A DNA stretch of 64,000 bases from Aphis gossypii. Taxonomy: Eukaryota; Arthropoda; Insecta; Hemiptera; Aphididae. The stretch lies in NCBI RefSeq assembly GCF_020184175.1, contig NC_065533.1, positions 59,062,351 through 59,126,350 of the forward strand, read 5' to 3'. Below, piece after piece: positions 1 to 11,556 of this stretch (its first letter is position 1; each line of letters starts with the position of its first letter). The position numbers and the translations under genes are program-made. The notes under the pieces are model-generated. The model saw only the letters and a program-made list of their open reading frames with translations. It was not told the origin of the DNA and searched no databases.

Positions 1-1254
1 TTTATTATGAAAATGAAGTGTCGAAAAAGTCATTATGCTAGAAATGATACCGGAAGAAGTTATTTACCACCTGAAATGTCTATAAAAAGTTTGTGGGAGC
101 ATTGGAAAGAAAAAAGAATTAAAAATGAAAAACCTGTGGCTTCAATTTCTAAGTTTCATTATGTTTTTACAAATAGTTTTAATTTGAGTTTTGGCCATCC
201 TCGACAGGATGTTTGTAGTAATTGTACAGAGTTAATTACTAATATTAAATTAGAAAAAGATATGGAAGCTAAAGCATACTTAAAACGAGAACTGTACAAC
301 CATAAAGAAAATGCCAAAATATTTCCTAAAATGATGTCCAATATAAGACCAGGATCTATTCATGTTAGTTTTGACATGATGCAAAACCAACCATTACCAA
401 AATTATCTGTTACAGATACGTTTTACAGTCGATAAATATGGCTCTACAACTTAACATTTGTAATAAATTCTGAACAATATCAGTCTCCAGAAAATTGTTA
501 TTTGTATACATGGTTGGAAAATGAGAGTGGTAGAGGACCCAATGAAGTCTGTTCAGCTTTATTAAATTTTCTAGAAAAATTAGAAGAACGTCTAAAACAA
601 TATACAAATCCACCAACTACTTTAAATTTGTTCTCCGATTCATGCTCAGCACAGAACAAAAATCAGTTTCTAGTTGCTGTACTATTATACTATATAAATT
701 ACAGAGAAACAGTTTTTCAAGAAATAAATCATATTTTTCCAGTAAGGGGGCATAGTTACATGCCTCCAGATCAGGTATTTGGTAGAATTGAAAAATGTCT
801 TCGCAATAAAGAAAATATGATCTCTCCTACTGAGTACTATAGAGTTTTTGAAAAATTCACTAAAGTCCATATATTTAATAAAGATTTCTTTATGTATGAC
901 TTTAAAAAAACATGTAAGAATCTATTGAAACCAAACTCTTTAAAAACTACCGAACAAAAAATGTTTAAATACCAAAAAGGCAAAAACACTGTGGGTCTAT
1001 CAAGTACTTACAATAGCGTTCCTAAATTTACACAGATACTTAAACGCAATGCAAATTTAAAAAATCTGGGTGATGTTGCAAGACTTGATAAAGTTAATCA
1101 TATTAAACCAGCCAAAAGAAACGATGTAAAAAAATTGATGAAATATTTTGTTGTACCAGAAGATGCTGAAGACTTTTACAAAGAAGTATGTAAAGGTGAT
1201 GATGATCATGATAGTGACGAAAATGATATTCCGTGCTCTGAAGAAGATGAATAA
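1..1254 (+). pseudogene. DUF7869-type putative transposase, broken by one stop; N-terminus off the left edge
   Basis: One reading frame runs from the window edge to the TAA at 1252-1254, broken only by a TAA at 433-435; homology-like sequence continues in the same frame on both sides. Before the stop are a zinc-ribbon-like Cys pair (DVCSNC near residue 70) and an FDMMQ segment. After it come DSCSAQNKN and RGHSYMPPDQVFGRIE, then an acidic tail. The order Asp-Met-Gln / Asp-x-Cys-x-x-Gln-Asn-Lys-Asn / Gly-His-x-x-Met-x-x-Asp...Ile-Glu matches what I know as the DUF7869 family and would fit a DDE/D-like nuclease triad (inference). The broken gene at 40.9-43.3 kb has the same motif order (SDGCGYQNRN, KGHTQMECD). 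The stop differs by one base from a Gln codon, so this copy is probably recently dead. Family assignment is from memory of motifs, not a search. Confidence 0.6.
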
Positions 1255-2455
1255 ACTAATATTATTTATAAAACTAAGCATTATTATAAGTTGTATACAT
1301 TCTTTTTTTGCATTTTCAAGACTGATAATGTTATAACAATTTACTTTACATTTAGTCATCTTAGAATCTAATTTTTATTTTTTATTTTTAGTAGGTAATT
1401 TAGAAGGCTGACAGTTTGTTATAAAATGTTTTAAAAATTTCAAAGACTGAAATGTTATTTAATTGTATTTGTTTTTGATTTAGTAATTTTTATGAAGACT
1501 GAAATGTTTTTTTAATTTTAATTTAATACTATAATAAATTAAAATTAAAATACTTGTTTATTTTAATAAATATATGATTTAATAGATATATCTAATATGA
1601 TATCAACTTTTTATAAAATAAATATTTATCAAAACTCAAGAGTATGTTTTATTTGTATAGGTATTAGTTTATTAGTATTACATAATATTGTTCTAGGTGT
1701 TTTACTTAAACACCTATTTTATTGAATTATAATGATACTGTGTTAATTTATTTTGGAAAGAATAAAAAATTTTATTTAATATATTGTTGTTACATAAATT
1801 ATTTAGATATACTTTAGAAAAGAAAATTCCCTATTTTTAGAAATCAAACATGAAAAAATAACTATAGATTTCATATAAAAAGAAAAACTTAAAAGTATAT
1901 TTAAAAATAAGTACCATGATATTATAACTTATAGCACATTTAAAAAAATCTCAACTTATTTGATTCAAAACGTTCTATTACATTGTACAATTATTCAAAA
2001 GGTACTATAAGTGGCAAAAGCACGTTTTGAAAAAATTTAACTTATTTTATTCAAAACGTTCTATTGCATTGGGATGTAACTCAAAACGTTGTATTGCTGG
2101 TAATAGTACGTTTTGCATCAATTAACATTTATGATTGTTAAAAAAGTATGTAAAATATTTTTAAAAAAATGATTTTGATGTTACCAATCTTTTGGAAAAA
2201 ATATTTTACTTATGACAACACTTATTTTGCAACTCAATATTCATTCATATTTGCATACAAGTTTTTTTCATTTTATCAACATTTCAAATTTTGGTAATAG
2301 CACATTTTGGAATGTCGCCCTTCAATTGTAAATCCATAATTAGCATGACTGGAGCATTATTGTCCAATAGTTATATGACATTGATAATTCAGCTTAATTA
2401 TAATTATTATTAAATGGTAAAAGTTTATACAATTTAGTTTTTAGTTTCTATATCT
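1255..2455. other. 3' flank of the DUF7869 element, no gene
   Basis: Extremely AT-rich DNA with no credible coding frame. Just after the stop codon there are four spaced copies of an AAGACTGA-like word (about 1317-1510). Further on (1930-2310) lies an array of short motifs described separately. I see no clear terminal inverted repeat, because the other end of the element is off the window. Confidence 0.5.
1952..2310. repeat. Subterminal motif array of the first DUF7869 element
   Basis: A motif close to CAAAACGTTCTATTGC occurs repeatedly in both orientations: direct at 1966-1980, 2051-2067 and 2081-2098; inverted at about 2013-2030, 2101-2115 and 2289-2310; with weaker copies near 1931 and 1996. 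Two copies sit inside a longer near-identical direct repeat of about 34 bp (1952-1985 and 2039-2072). Clusters of short direct and inverted motifs near an element end often serve as transposase-binding sites; that role is inferred here. Confidence 0.6.
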
Positions 2456-2466
2456 ATGCTTACCAT

Positions 2467-3776
2467 CTACTATGTATCACCAAAATCTCTATGTCCTCTC
2501 AAAGCCAACTCTTCTTTACCACATAGAATTATGCACTCAATAATTTGTCTTATTTTCCTTCTATTTTCTTCAATTTGTACCATTCTATACAAATTCACAG
2601 AATTAATGTACTTTAATAATTTAAACTTCCAAGTAAGGGTTATCATATTATGCATTTGATATTGCCTACCTATTATTATCTATGCGTTCTATAATAGACA
2701 ATTCCTTTTTTTCTATTACTTTTAAAAAGTGCTCAGAGTCTAGAATAGACAATATATGATATTTCAAACTTCCATGAGCCCGAAAAGTCTAAAAAAAAAT
2801 GTATTAAATATTTAAGCAAATATCTCTGGAATAAATCATTTAAATTATTAAACCTCTTTTGCCTTCTTCCAGTTGCTGAAAGCAACAATAACAAGGCTAC
2901 TCTAAGGCTGGCTTCCAACACCACCATTTTTTGCAAACAATACACAGTATTTACAGAATGACCCATTTTTAACATTTGAATACGCCAGCCAATTAAATTC
3001 TTTTAGCCACTTATGCTGAAATCTTAAGCCACGTTTTTCATTTTTTGCAAGCAATGGGAATTTATATTCTACATCTGATACCCATAGATTAGTTAGCACC
3101 TTGAATAAATATCATTTTAAATAACAAACTAATTAGTTTTAATAAATATTATAGAATTAAATTTAAAATATAGACATTAAATAAAAATAAATATGCATAA
3201 TTTAAAAAAATACTAATTTATTAAATATTAATATATTAAGTATTGAAATAATTTATCAATTAGTATATAACTTACAAGCTTTTTATCAGCATCTGTTAAA
3301 GATAAGCATTCTACAAAATAACCAATGTCATTAGCATTGCCTAGCATTTGATTGTTTTCACAAATTAAATCATCCTTTAATAAATAATTGAAACATATTA
3401 TTATGTTAATGCCACAACAATAACTAGAATATATTAAACAATTTTTAAGGCATATTATTAAATTGTATTTGTTTTCATATGTCAAGTAAAACATGCTATT
3501 TGAAGCTAATAAATATATATTATAATTATATAATACTATATAATATAATGCCTAAATAATTTAAATGATCTATATAAGTGAGTTATAAATTTATAAGCTG
3601 TGACCACTGATCATGAAAGCATATAAACCTATATATAAGCATAACTAATTTAGTTTTTTGAAATAATTATTTACTTGCTGTGATCGTGAATTCGATGCCT
3701 CACTAAAACTTTCTAAAGAAAGTGCGGTACCTGCAGACTTGTTTACTTCTGTAATTTTTCTTACTGGTGAATTTGC
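2467..3776 (-). pseudogene. ZMYM1-like/hAT-type fragment with TTF-type zinc finger
   Basis: Small exon-like pieces lie in order on the minus strand. One (about 3677-3774) has a Ser-rich N-terminal stretch ending at a GTAAAT donor. A second (about 3273-3375) encodes NANDIGYFVECLSLTDADKK and ends at GTAAGT. A third (3103 down to about 2902) encodes LKEFNWLAYSNVKNGSFCKYCVLFAKNGG (split here: WLAYS, then NGSFCKYCVLF), the typical TTF zinc finger. A fourth (about 2690-2790) encodes DSEHFLKVIEKKELSIIERI, and 2470-2655 encodes IIECIILCGKEELALRGHRD. This order matches ZMYM1-like/DUF4371 hAT-derived proteins. In-frame stops follow the zinc finger (SQP then TAG) and the DDE/hATC part is missing, so this is a dead 5' fragment. 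Confidence 0.65.
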
Positions 3777-4789
3777 CTAAATATCACAAAAACTTGAATT
3801 TACACTTCAAATTTCACAAAAATTAGCACTTTTTTCAGTCTCGTTATTTTCATTTTCTCTTCGAATTTTTTTATTGCTTGTAAAAAATGATAACAAGGTA
3901 TTTTTTTTTTATGTCATTGAAAAAGTAGGTAAATTATATCGAAAAATAAAATATAGTATATAAAAAAAGTAAATTTGACTATAAAATATCACTTTTGATC
4001 ACGAATATAATATTTCTTAAATCGTGGTTTCAATACTCAATGCATTATTCTTTGACTATTTGAGCAATGAAATTTTTACAGAACACCGAATAGTATGCAT
4101 AGATTAATGATTATCTGATTATCATAACCAATTACTGTGTAATAGAATATTAGATCATATTATCAAAATATCGTACATTTGCTTATGATCTAATAATAGA
4201 ATACAGGACACTGTGGATACAAATCAGTGACAAACGTTATCATTTGGGTCCACTGAGATAAGAGATTGTGTATAATTTTGCCTATATTCGCTTCTTATTA
4301 ATTATAATATTATCAGATTTCATGCATTGTTAGTTGTGGTTTGTGATTACAGGTTATTACAGTATTGTGGTACAGTCTAGTGTCTACAGACATACTATAA
4401 TACTATATAATAGGTATATTCGTATAAATATTAAGGTCTATAAGTATATGAGTAGTGAGTACAGACTAAAAAAAAAAAAAAAAGGCTAAGGGGGGGATCT
4501 ATCCCCCATATCCCCCCCCCGTAAATACGCCACTGATTGCAATTTATAATGATTTTCTTTAATCGAATCATTACAATATTACAGAAATCGTGTTATTTAT
4601 AGAATTTGGTGATTAATTGATATAAATACTCATGTGTAGGTTAATAATTTGTATATTATATTCATATTATAGTCTATTTGTAATGTTTTATATTGTTCTT
4701 ACAACTTTCTTATATAAAACAAATATTGTATAATATATAATATATGGTAATATCATATTATAATTTGTAATATTAAACTTGGCGGGAAT
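3777..4789. other. Non-coding AT-rich DNA with one transposon-like terminus at 4470-4535
   Basis: No coding region seen. A poly-A run (about 4469-4484) is followed by G-rich and C-rich blocks and ends at CGCCACTG (4528-4535). Read on the minus strand this starts CAGTGGCGTATTTACGGG, a typical terminus of hAT-type MITEs in insects. I could not find the matching other end upstream, so only one end is supported. Confidence 0.35.
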
Positions 4790-5445
4790 TTAAAATCGAC
4801 CAATGAGAATGCGTATTTGAACACAGGTGCCGAAACAGACCCCAGAATGCTTATATGCCGCCGGGAACTTGAAGTTTTTTTTTTCTCTTTCCAACGGCTG
4901 AACGTGGCGCAACGTACAACGTACGCTACGTGGTGCCATCGTTCCGGTGTGTGTCGTGTGTATCATAAAACCCTCGTGTGAACACGAGGTGTCCGTGAGC
5001 CCGAGCTGTGATTAGCGGCCACGGTCGGTACCTTGTATCTCTTATCGAAGTACGTTTTTTTGATTCGAGTGAAATAATAAAAGTCACGTGTGATCACGCT
5101 TGTTTTGTCCGTGCGACGCTAAGCTCACATCGCGCCCCGTTTGTGTATTTACGCCGTGCACGTGTTCTATTATACTTTCCGCGTGATCGCGAGTGTTTGC
5201 CGTGGAGGGACGTAACTAGTATTTTAATTTCGCCTTCGCGTTACTCGAGTGGAACCACGAGCCATCATCCTCGAGCGACGAGCGGAAGATTTGTCCGCCG
5301 TCGCCGTTCCGACGAAGGATCGATATTGGACATCACCAAAGATCGCCGCAGTCGCGGAGCCACGCAGTCTCCGTAGTCAGGTCCATTTGTTGTTTAGTCC
5401 CACGTGTCAGTGGGCTGCATAAAATATAATTATTGTTCACCAGTT
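4790..5445 (+). promoter_or_regulatory. GC/CpG-rich leader or promoter-like block upstream of the Harbinger companion gene
   Basis: This 650-bp block stands out from its AT-rich surroundings by its CpG content. It contains a CCAAT word (4799-4803), repeated ACGTAC/GTACG words near 4913-4930 and a small hairpin (CCTCGTGT...ACACGAGG near 4972-4990). A 122-codon open frame (5008-5376) crosses it but has Arg-rich, CpG-driven composition and no recognisable domain. The position directly before the 5446 ATG suggests a 5' UTR or promoter; an old LTR fragment is an alternative. Confidence 0.3.
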
Positions 5446-6437
5446 ATGGTATTTTGGCAATGCTATGATCTAATGCAAGATGCAATGTCATCAGTATCAA
5501 AACAGACCATTTCACCTCCAGAAAGTAAGATATCTTAGTTTTTTTTTAAGAAAGTTTATACAGTTACCATTGGCGTGCGCAAGGTACATAGTAAAATTTA
5601 CTTGATATACATTTTATTATAATGCATACCTTTTGTATAATGTTGTATAACAATTACTTATTAATTATTTTTATAACACTTGTAATAGTTAATCTAGTAA
5701 TTACTAAAATTTAAATAAAATTAATTATAATATATTTTTCCATGTTACAGATTTGTTACATGAATCTTCTAAGTCTGAATCGACTCCTTCAGTATCAAAA
5801 TCTCATTATTCGAGAACTCCAGAATTGTCATCACCAGCATTAAGTTCTAGCCCATCACCAACACATCGTCCATCATTACTAAAAAGTAATAACAGTGTCA
5901 AAATGCCTGTTTGGTTTGAGAAATTTAAGATATTAAAAAAACAACAAATAGAAGCAAATAATGACAACACAGCACAACTCCGTGAACGGTTAGTAGGTAG
6001 CAAAGCACAAAACAACATAAGAAGCATAACATTGATCAAACTAAATAATTACCACATAATACATATTATCATTGAGTATAGATAGTATACTTTATATACT
6101 ATCTATACTCAATGATATTATATATTATTTATTGAAATAATTTATATGTCGTAGGAAGCAGCTGAACATGTATCTTTCTGTAAAATAACATAAAACACAA
6201 TAAACATTTGAGTAAATTATTATCAACTTGCCTTTTGCTAAATAAAATTTTTGAAAACAGTTTTTTGACTTTATCTTTTTTGTTTTTTTTTTTTTTGTTT
6301 ATAGATTAGACAAATTGGAGAAGAGAGAAGAGAATATATTAGAAATACAAAAACAGATTGTGAGTAAGTTAGTTACAGCAAATAACAATCAGTTACAAAA
6401 GTTGGAAATATTCAAGAAAATGTTTAACAACCCCTAG
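5446..6437 (+). CDS. Harbinger/PIF companion gene (coiled-coil C-terminus), three exons
   Basis: Three exons join in phase: 5446-5524 (ATG at 5446, donor GTAAGA), 5751-5988 (acceptor TTACAG, donor GTTAGT) and 6305-6437 (acceptor TTATAG, stop TAG at 6435). The product is about 149 aa: a Ser/Pro-rich middle, a MPVWFEKFKILKKQQ segment and a charged helical tail (REENILEIQKQIVSKL). It resembles the C-terminal part of the Myb/SANT-like second protein of PIF/Harbinger elements, which carries the transposase into the nucleus or onto the ends. I see no Myb domain here, so it may be N-terminally truncated. It converges tail to tail with the HARBI1-like gene at 6.7-8.5 kb, the usual layout for these pairs. 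Role is inference from position and shape. Confidence 0.5.
6067..6117. repeat. Perfect 23-bp hairpin in intron 2 of the companion gene
   Basis: Arms at 6067-6089 and 6095-6117 are exact inverted copies around a 5-bp CTTTA loop. It lies within the 316-bp intron (5989-6304). It could be a tiny palindromic repeat or a fold affecting splicing; nothing in the sequence decides this. Confidence 0.7.
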
Positions 6438-6721
6438 TCCTGAAAATGTTATTCATTGCATTTATTTATAGTTTATACTATTAATTGTTATTAATTATTA
6501 CCATTAGTAATTATATCAAACTGTTTTTTTTTAATTATTTCCTTTAAAGACTAAACATAATCAAAAGAACTGATAAGTTTAAAATTTTTATTTTATTTTT
6601 GTTAAAGTTTAATTATTATTATGTTTTTAATTGCATTTTTTATACTATTACCTAATTGTTATTTATTACCATAAATAATTATAAATAAACAATTTTTTTT
6701 TTCTAAATTATTCGATTTTAT

Positions 6722-8486
6722 TTATAAATATTCATTTATATGTAACGAATTACATATTAAGTCTCTTTTAGTCATGCCACCCATGAGTTCTTCATTTTCC
6801 TCGATAGTTGCTTCTGATGGTATTGGATCATAATCAATATAATCATCATCCATTGACATACATATATTGTGTAAGCAGCATGCAGCTGTAATTATTTTTC
6901 CACAAAAATCTTTTTTATATATATTCATATGCCTGAAATTTAAAATTAAATCTATTACTTACTTTTTAGAGATTTATTTATTATATCCATATACATTAGA
7001 CATGAAGTTTCGTTATAACTTACTTTAATTTCCTAAATCTGCAAATTAATTTTCCAAATGCCTGCTCAATTAGAATTCGAGTACTACTCATTGTTCAATT
7101 AAAATATTTTTCTCGTCTAGTTGAATGCCCATTATCTTTATAAGGTACCATGAGACCTTCAGTCAATGGGTATGCACCATCTCCAAGAATATGGCAAGAT
7201 GGTGGTAAAATGGACCAAGGATCATTAATGATCACCTGACCAATACTGCTGCAACGATAAATCCGTGCATCGTGTGTACGGCCAGGCCAACCAGCAAAAA
7301 CATCTATAAACTTAAGATTTACATCAACAATCCCCTAAATAAATGTAAAATTATTAATTAATATTAATATTCAGGTATTTATGGTAAACATATCATTACA
7401 AATCTTCAGTAATATTACGAACTAATGATTTAGCCCTGTACTAAGATTATCAGGCACAAATGCATACCTGTAATACTATGGTAGATACTTGTTTCCTATT
7501 ACAAAACATATTTCTATCCAGTTTGGGCATTTTTGTTCTCTTTTCCCATGGAAATAGTGTATTTATGTGGCATCCGTCAATACAACCAAAAACATTTTGA
7601 AATGAATTATCTCCACGAAGTGAATTAAATTTATTCACATAATCTATAGTAGCTTGGCCAGATGGCCAAACAATGATTTTAGCAGCTACACTATTCCAAG
7701 CTAATAAACAGTTATTCACTATTGTGTGGCTTGTCCTCTCTGCTACATTGAATCTATTTGCAATTTGTCTAAAAATTATAAACCCAATATTGTATTGATC
7801 TTATTTTAAATAATTTTAGGTATTTTAATTCAAATAGGTAATTTTTTCATCTGTATGTTTCACAATTTGCTATATACCAAATACAAATTAATACTTGTTT
7901 TTCGATATTAATTTTTATAGACTCCAATGCAAGAATCGGGCCAATGATATTAATACCTTAGAAAAATAAATTTTCTGTAGAAATTTAATTTAGAAAAATA
8001 TTTGAATAACATAAAATATACATTTAATTCCCAATAAATAGATAGTTTTAAACACTGCAGCTTAGAGATAAATAACATATATACAAACCTCAACACTTCC
8101 TCGATTTAAACGAAAGTGAGATTTAAATTCCTTGTCTGTAAATTTTGGTACCAAAAATTCAGCAAACATTTTTATTTTTGTTTTCGATTCCTTTGGCTTA
8201 ATAACTTCACTAAAAATAATAAATTCGTCTTCATCTTGATCTTCATTACCGGAACCAAAATACAGCGGATGAATAAATACGTCTAATTGAAAAAATGTCT
8301 TAGGAGTTAAGTTAAGTATATCTTGTTATGGCTAAAACATTTAAATTTACTAAAATATACTCTTACTTTTTCGATTGGACATCGATTGTGCTGTATGATT
8401 GAATATATCAGTGACGGTTTATCACGGTTTTTACTGAGTATAAAATCTTTGAGCATCGCCATTTTAATATTATTATAATTATCCAT
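6722..8486 (-). pseudogene. HARBI1-like (PIF/Harbinger) transposase, five exons, one in-frame stop
   Basis: Exons on the minus strand: 8486-8367 (start at 8486, donor GTAAGA), 8298-8089 (exactly 70 codons), 7768-7468, 7334-7024 and 6932-6722. Splice signals are good at each junction. Exon 3 carries GCIDGCHI (first catalytic Asp, DDE_4 type), exon 4 carries HILGDGAYP (second Asp) and RILIEQAFGKL (Glu), and exon 5 carries CCLHNICMSMDDDYID, the usual HARBI1 C-terminal signature. DDE_4 nucleases of this family cut and paste elements with 3-bp target duplications, helped by a Myb-like partner. The only clear lesion is a TGA in exon 4 (near 7097) between the second Asp and the Glu, so the copy is dead or nearly so. 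The partner gene at 5446-6437 converges on it. Confidence 0.8.
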
Positions 8487-8894
8487 TTTTTATTTTAATT
8501 AAAAAAAAAAAAAAAAAATTAAAACAGAAAATTTAAAATTGTTAAGTAAACAATATGATAGCAGAATCAATGTTGTATGATAACCACGGATGATAATAGT
8601 GGTGATAATTGATAATAAGAACTTCGGAAGGGTAAATCGATTTATGCCACGAATTTCTAACAAAACCGGTGTATATTTACACTGAACCGAGATTATGAAT
8701 CGGGATCGGTAAAGTGAACCAGTCAAGACTAGCGAATTTCTTGATGGACAGCGCGTTGACCATACTGGTTCATTGTAGCTGCGTCTTCATTATTGTTAGA
8801 AAGAGATATAGCATAGTTTACGGTTTTCTCAAAAAAAATTTTAAAGTCATGGATAAAATAATAAAATTTAGGCAAAATGTCCAATTGTTATAAT
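8487..8894. other. Upstream region of the HARBI1-like gene, no gene
   Basis: A poly-A/T tract at about 8502-8518 is followed by moderately GC-rich DNA up to about 8810 that probably served as promoter or end of the Harbinger element. The open frame at 8499-8726 on the minus strand has no recognisable domain. I could not match inverted ends with the 4.8-kb side. Confidence 0.3.
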
Positions 8895-9591
8895 TAGGGC
8901 TAGGATTTTAATGCCCTAAAGAATCTTAAAAAAATGCCCTTAAAAAAATGCAAAAATGACTTAAAAAACTCAAAAATTGCAGTATAAAAATGCATTTCTG
9001 GCAAATGACCTTGTTGTCGAAGCCGTAATAATAATAATAATAAAAAAAAAAATGCATTTATATTTATTATAGCTTATCAAAAAATTTTTAAAAAAATTGT
9101 ATAATTAATATTTTGTTATTGTACGTTGTTACTTGTTTTGTTTTGTTGTATTTCTGTTTTCTTAATCATTCATTATAAAATAATAATAATAAAAAAAAAT
9201 GATTTAATATTTTAACTTGTTTTTGCTAGTACATATTAGCCAATAGGTATATAACAGCGATAATTTAAGCGGAAAGTCCTAGCTATGATAAAATTGTTAT
9301 CGACGATAATCGATTTTCGTGCTATATATATATATACATGTATAAATCGTACCGTGGCGAGTCGACAGTTTGCCGAAAATATCTTGTTAATCGCAACAAT
9401 TTTCGTTCATTTTATGAAAAAATTGTGAAAAATGCTCTAAAAACTAAGAAAATGCCCTAAAATCTTCAAAAAATGCAAAATAAAAATTACTTAAAATTAA
9501 TCAGCATCGCCCAAAACACATTTTATACTTACGGTATAATGTTTTGAAACGCTAGAAAAAAAATATGTATATGCATAAAAATCCCAACCCT
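8895..9591. mobile_element. MITE-like non-autonomous element, copy A (about 0.7 kb)
   Basis: The left end reads AGGGCTAGGATTTTAATGC (8895-8913). The right end, reverse-complemented, reads AGGGTTGGGATTTTTATGC (ending at 9591). The interior is rich in AAATGCCCTAAAA-like words in both orientations, and there is no coding frame. A second copy with the same ends lies at 46303-46800. No clear target duplication is visible; the right end abuts the inverted repeat of the IS630/Tc1-like element. Confidence 0.6.
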
Positions 9592-9874
9592 ATAGTACGT
9601 TTCACGAAATTAGCTACTCCGCAGTAGCGCTCCCAGTGGCGAAATTTCTGTGTTCCGCGGTTTCTCAAACTTGCACACATACGCGGCAATTAGGAATACT
9701 GCACGGTTTTTAAAAAATATGAATAAAAATAATTATTTTATTATAATATACTAATATATACATTTTCTTTTGATATTTTAGTATTAATATTTACAATAAT
9801 TATAACACATTTTAATATTTACAATAATAAATTATAACACATTTTAATATTTACAATAATTATAACATTTATAT

Positions 9875-10850
9875 TTACAATTGAAGTGATTCATCGTCGT
9901 CGTCCTCGCTTTCACTGCTGTCTTCCGGGTTAATTGTCAAAATTATTGGCTCTAAAATTTGGTCCCTGAATCCTTCTTTAATATAGTCTTCATTTTGAAG
10001 ACGTTCGCAATGATCAACACAACGTTTCCAATTGTCTACAGTAACGTTTTCTATGGCAATATTTGCCAAGTCTTCAACGTCTGTGATTTTAAAACTATTG
10101 TTTTTATTTGCAATTTCACCTTTAACTTGGGCCCATATCAATTCTATCGGGTTGTATTGACAATGATATGGGGGTAGACGTATGACTTCATGCCCCATTT
10201 GCAAAGCAATTTCATCAAGTTCATATCTTTTGTCTTTCGGTTTTAAATGTTTTACCCGTTCTCGCAGCTCACTGAGTGTTTCAAATGAATTGAATTCTAC
10301 ACCATTTTCTTTAAGCCATATTTGAAAAGTAGCTTTATTGTCATTTGATTTTGGATAGTTTTGAACTTGAACAGAATGGTAAGGGCAGTTGTCCATTACA
10401 ATGACACATGGTTCTTCCAAGTTTTGCATCATTTCAATGAACCATTTTTTAAAAATGTTCGAGTTCATTTGAGTATGATAATCAATATTTGCCCCCGATT
10501 TACATCGGAATATTAATTTTGCTCCTTTTACAAACCCAAATGCACTCGACCCAGCATGACAAATTATAATTCTACCGCCCTTTCCAGTTGGTATTTTTAA
10601 TCCTTCTGAATTCTCCGAGTTTTGCCAAATTGTTCCACGTGAATGGTTTTGATTCACCCACGTTTCGTCAAGATATACGACCGGACGAGTATCATTATTT
10701 TGCCTTAAGTCGTGCATTTTTCTTAAAAATTTGACACGCATGGCAACAATATCGTTTCTGTCCATAAGAAAACGACAGCCATCGTTACATTTTTTGTACT
10801 TAAAATGTAAGGATTTAAGAATGCGCCACATGGAAATCCTAGATCCCTTA
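9875..10850 (-). pseudogene. IS630/Tc1-like DDE_3 transposase, 3' part (catalytic domain)
   Basis: About 320 codons of catalytic domain: VVYLDETWVNQNH (first Asp), VIVMDNCPYHS (second Asp) and LPPYHCQYNPIELIW (Glu), followed by an acidic SSESEDDDDE tail. This is the DDE_3 (IS630/Tc1/mariner) motif set; the second Asp and the Glu are more than 80 residues apart, longer than in Tc1. The catalytic part itself is uninterrupted. The gene is cut at 10850 by the LTR retroelement, and its 5' part lies 9.6 kb away at 20497-20900 in a frame that continues across the target site. The ATG at 10831 is internal rather than a true start. Confidence 0.8.
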
Positions 10851-11532
10851 TGTAGTAAGCCGACGGAGTCGTCTCACTATTTTTTCTATTTTAACTCATT
10901 TACATATACTACGAGGTTCTTCACATTTAAATATTTTATTATCATACTCGTAGCGATACGTAATTAAATTTGATGGCAATTTCCAAGAATCAAAGCGTAT
11001 GGGAAAACACAGCCACAAACAACTTTTTCTTGCCCTTTTGACAAACAAGCCATGCACATAAATCATAGATGCGCACGCCTTGGTATAATAGCACAACAAC
11101 AACAAGTCCAATCCAGGGTTAAGTGTCTTGGGCGCAAAACCACTTTTGCAGCTACGTGACAACATTCTATAACACACCTTTTTGTCCATTTCCTAGTCTC
11201 TATCATGTACAACCAGGGGGTACAGAGAACCATATAAATACAGGTCTCTGTCCGTCTTAAAATTTAGAATTAGTTTCACATTCGCATAGAGCTAGTCTAT
11301 GTCCGAATTTTAAGATTAACTTTTTCTCGGGCAGCTACTTAACGTGCTGTCCTCAAATTCTTATACACTTGTTTTTATTGTAACAAATTATAACTTTAAT
11401 TTTAATAAACTCTTGTATTAACATTGTGTCTTTGTCTCACTTTTAAAACCCGTAATCTTTTCTTGATCGACAACTTGATCCAACTGCAGATGTCAAGCAC
11501 TCATTTATAAACGATAGTGAGAGATCACTACA
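10851..11532 (+). repeat. 5' LTR (682 bp)
   Basis: Starts TGTAGTAAGC and ends CACTACA (TG..CA). The 3' LTR at 19821 has the same sequence apart from a 3-bp CAA difference, a GTGAC/AGTGAT difference and a 4-bp difference near the end. A TATAAATA-like word near 11233 probably marks the promoter, and AATAAA-like words near 11401 could serve polyadenylation. Confidence 0.93.
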
Positions 11533-11538
11533 CGTTTT

Positions 11539-11556
11539 TGGTGTCAGGTGTGGGGT
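11539..11556 (+). other. Candidate primer-binding site
   Basis: TGGTGTCAGGTGTGGGG begins 6 nt after the LTR end and starts with the TGG expected opposite a tRNA CCA end. I cannot name the tRNA from memory. Confidence 0.5.

Noticed and set aside
2733..2975. 80-codon minus-strand frame
   Set aside because: It covers the zinc-finger fragment in a different frame; the true pieces are read in another frame with splice sites.
4480..4535. LINE or SINE 3' tail (poly-A)
   Set aside because: The poly-A is followed by G/C blocks and a CGCCACTG end, which fits a hAT-type terminus better.
5008..5376. 122-codon open frame in the GC-rich block
   Set aside because: Arg/Ser-rich, CpG-driven composition, no domain, and it sits where a 5' UTR or promoter is expected.
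10896..11189. Minus-strand frame in the 5' LTR (and its twin in the 3' LTR at 19866-20201)
   Set aside because: Exists in both LTRs on the strand opposite to the element and has no domain; a shadow frame.
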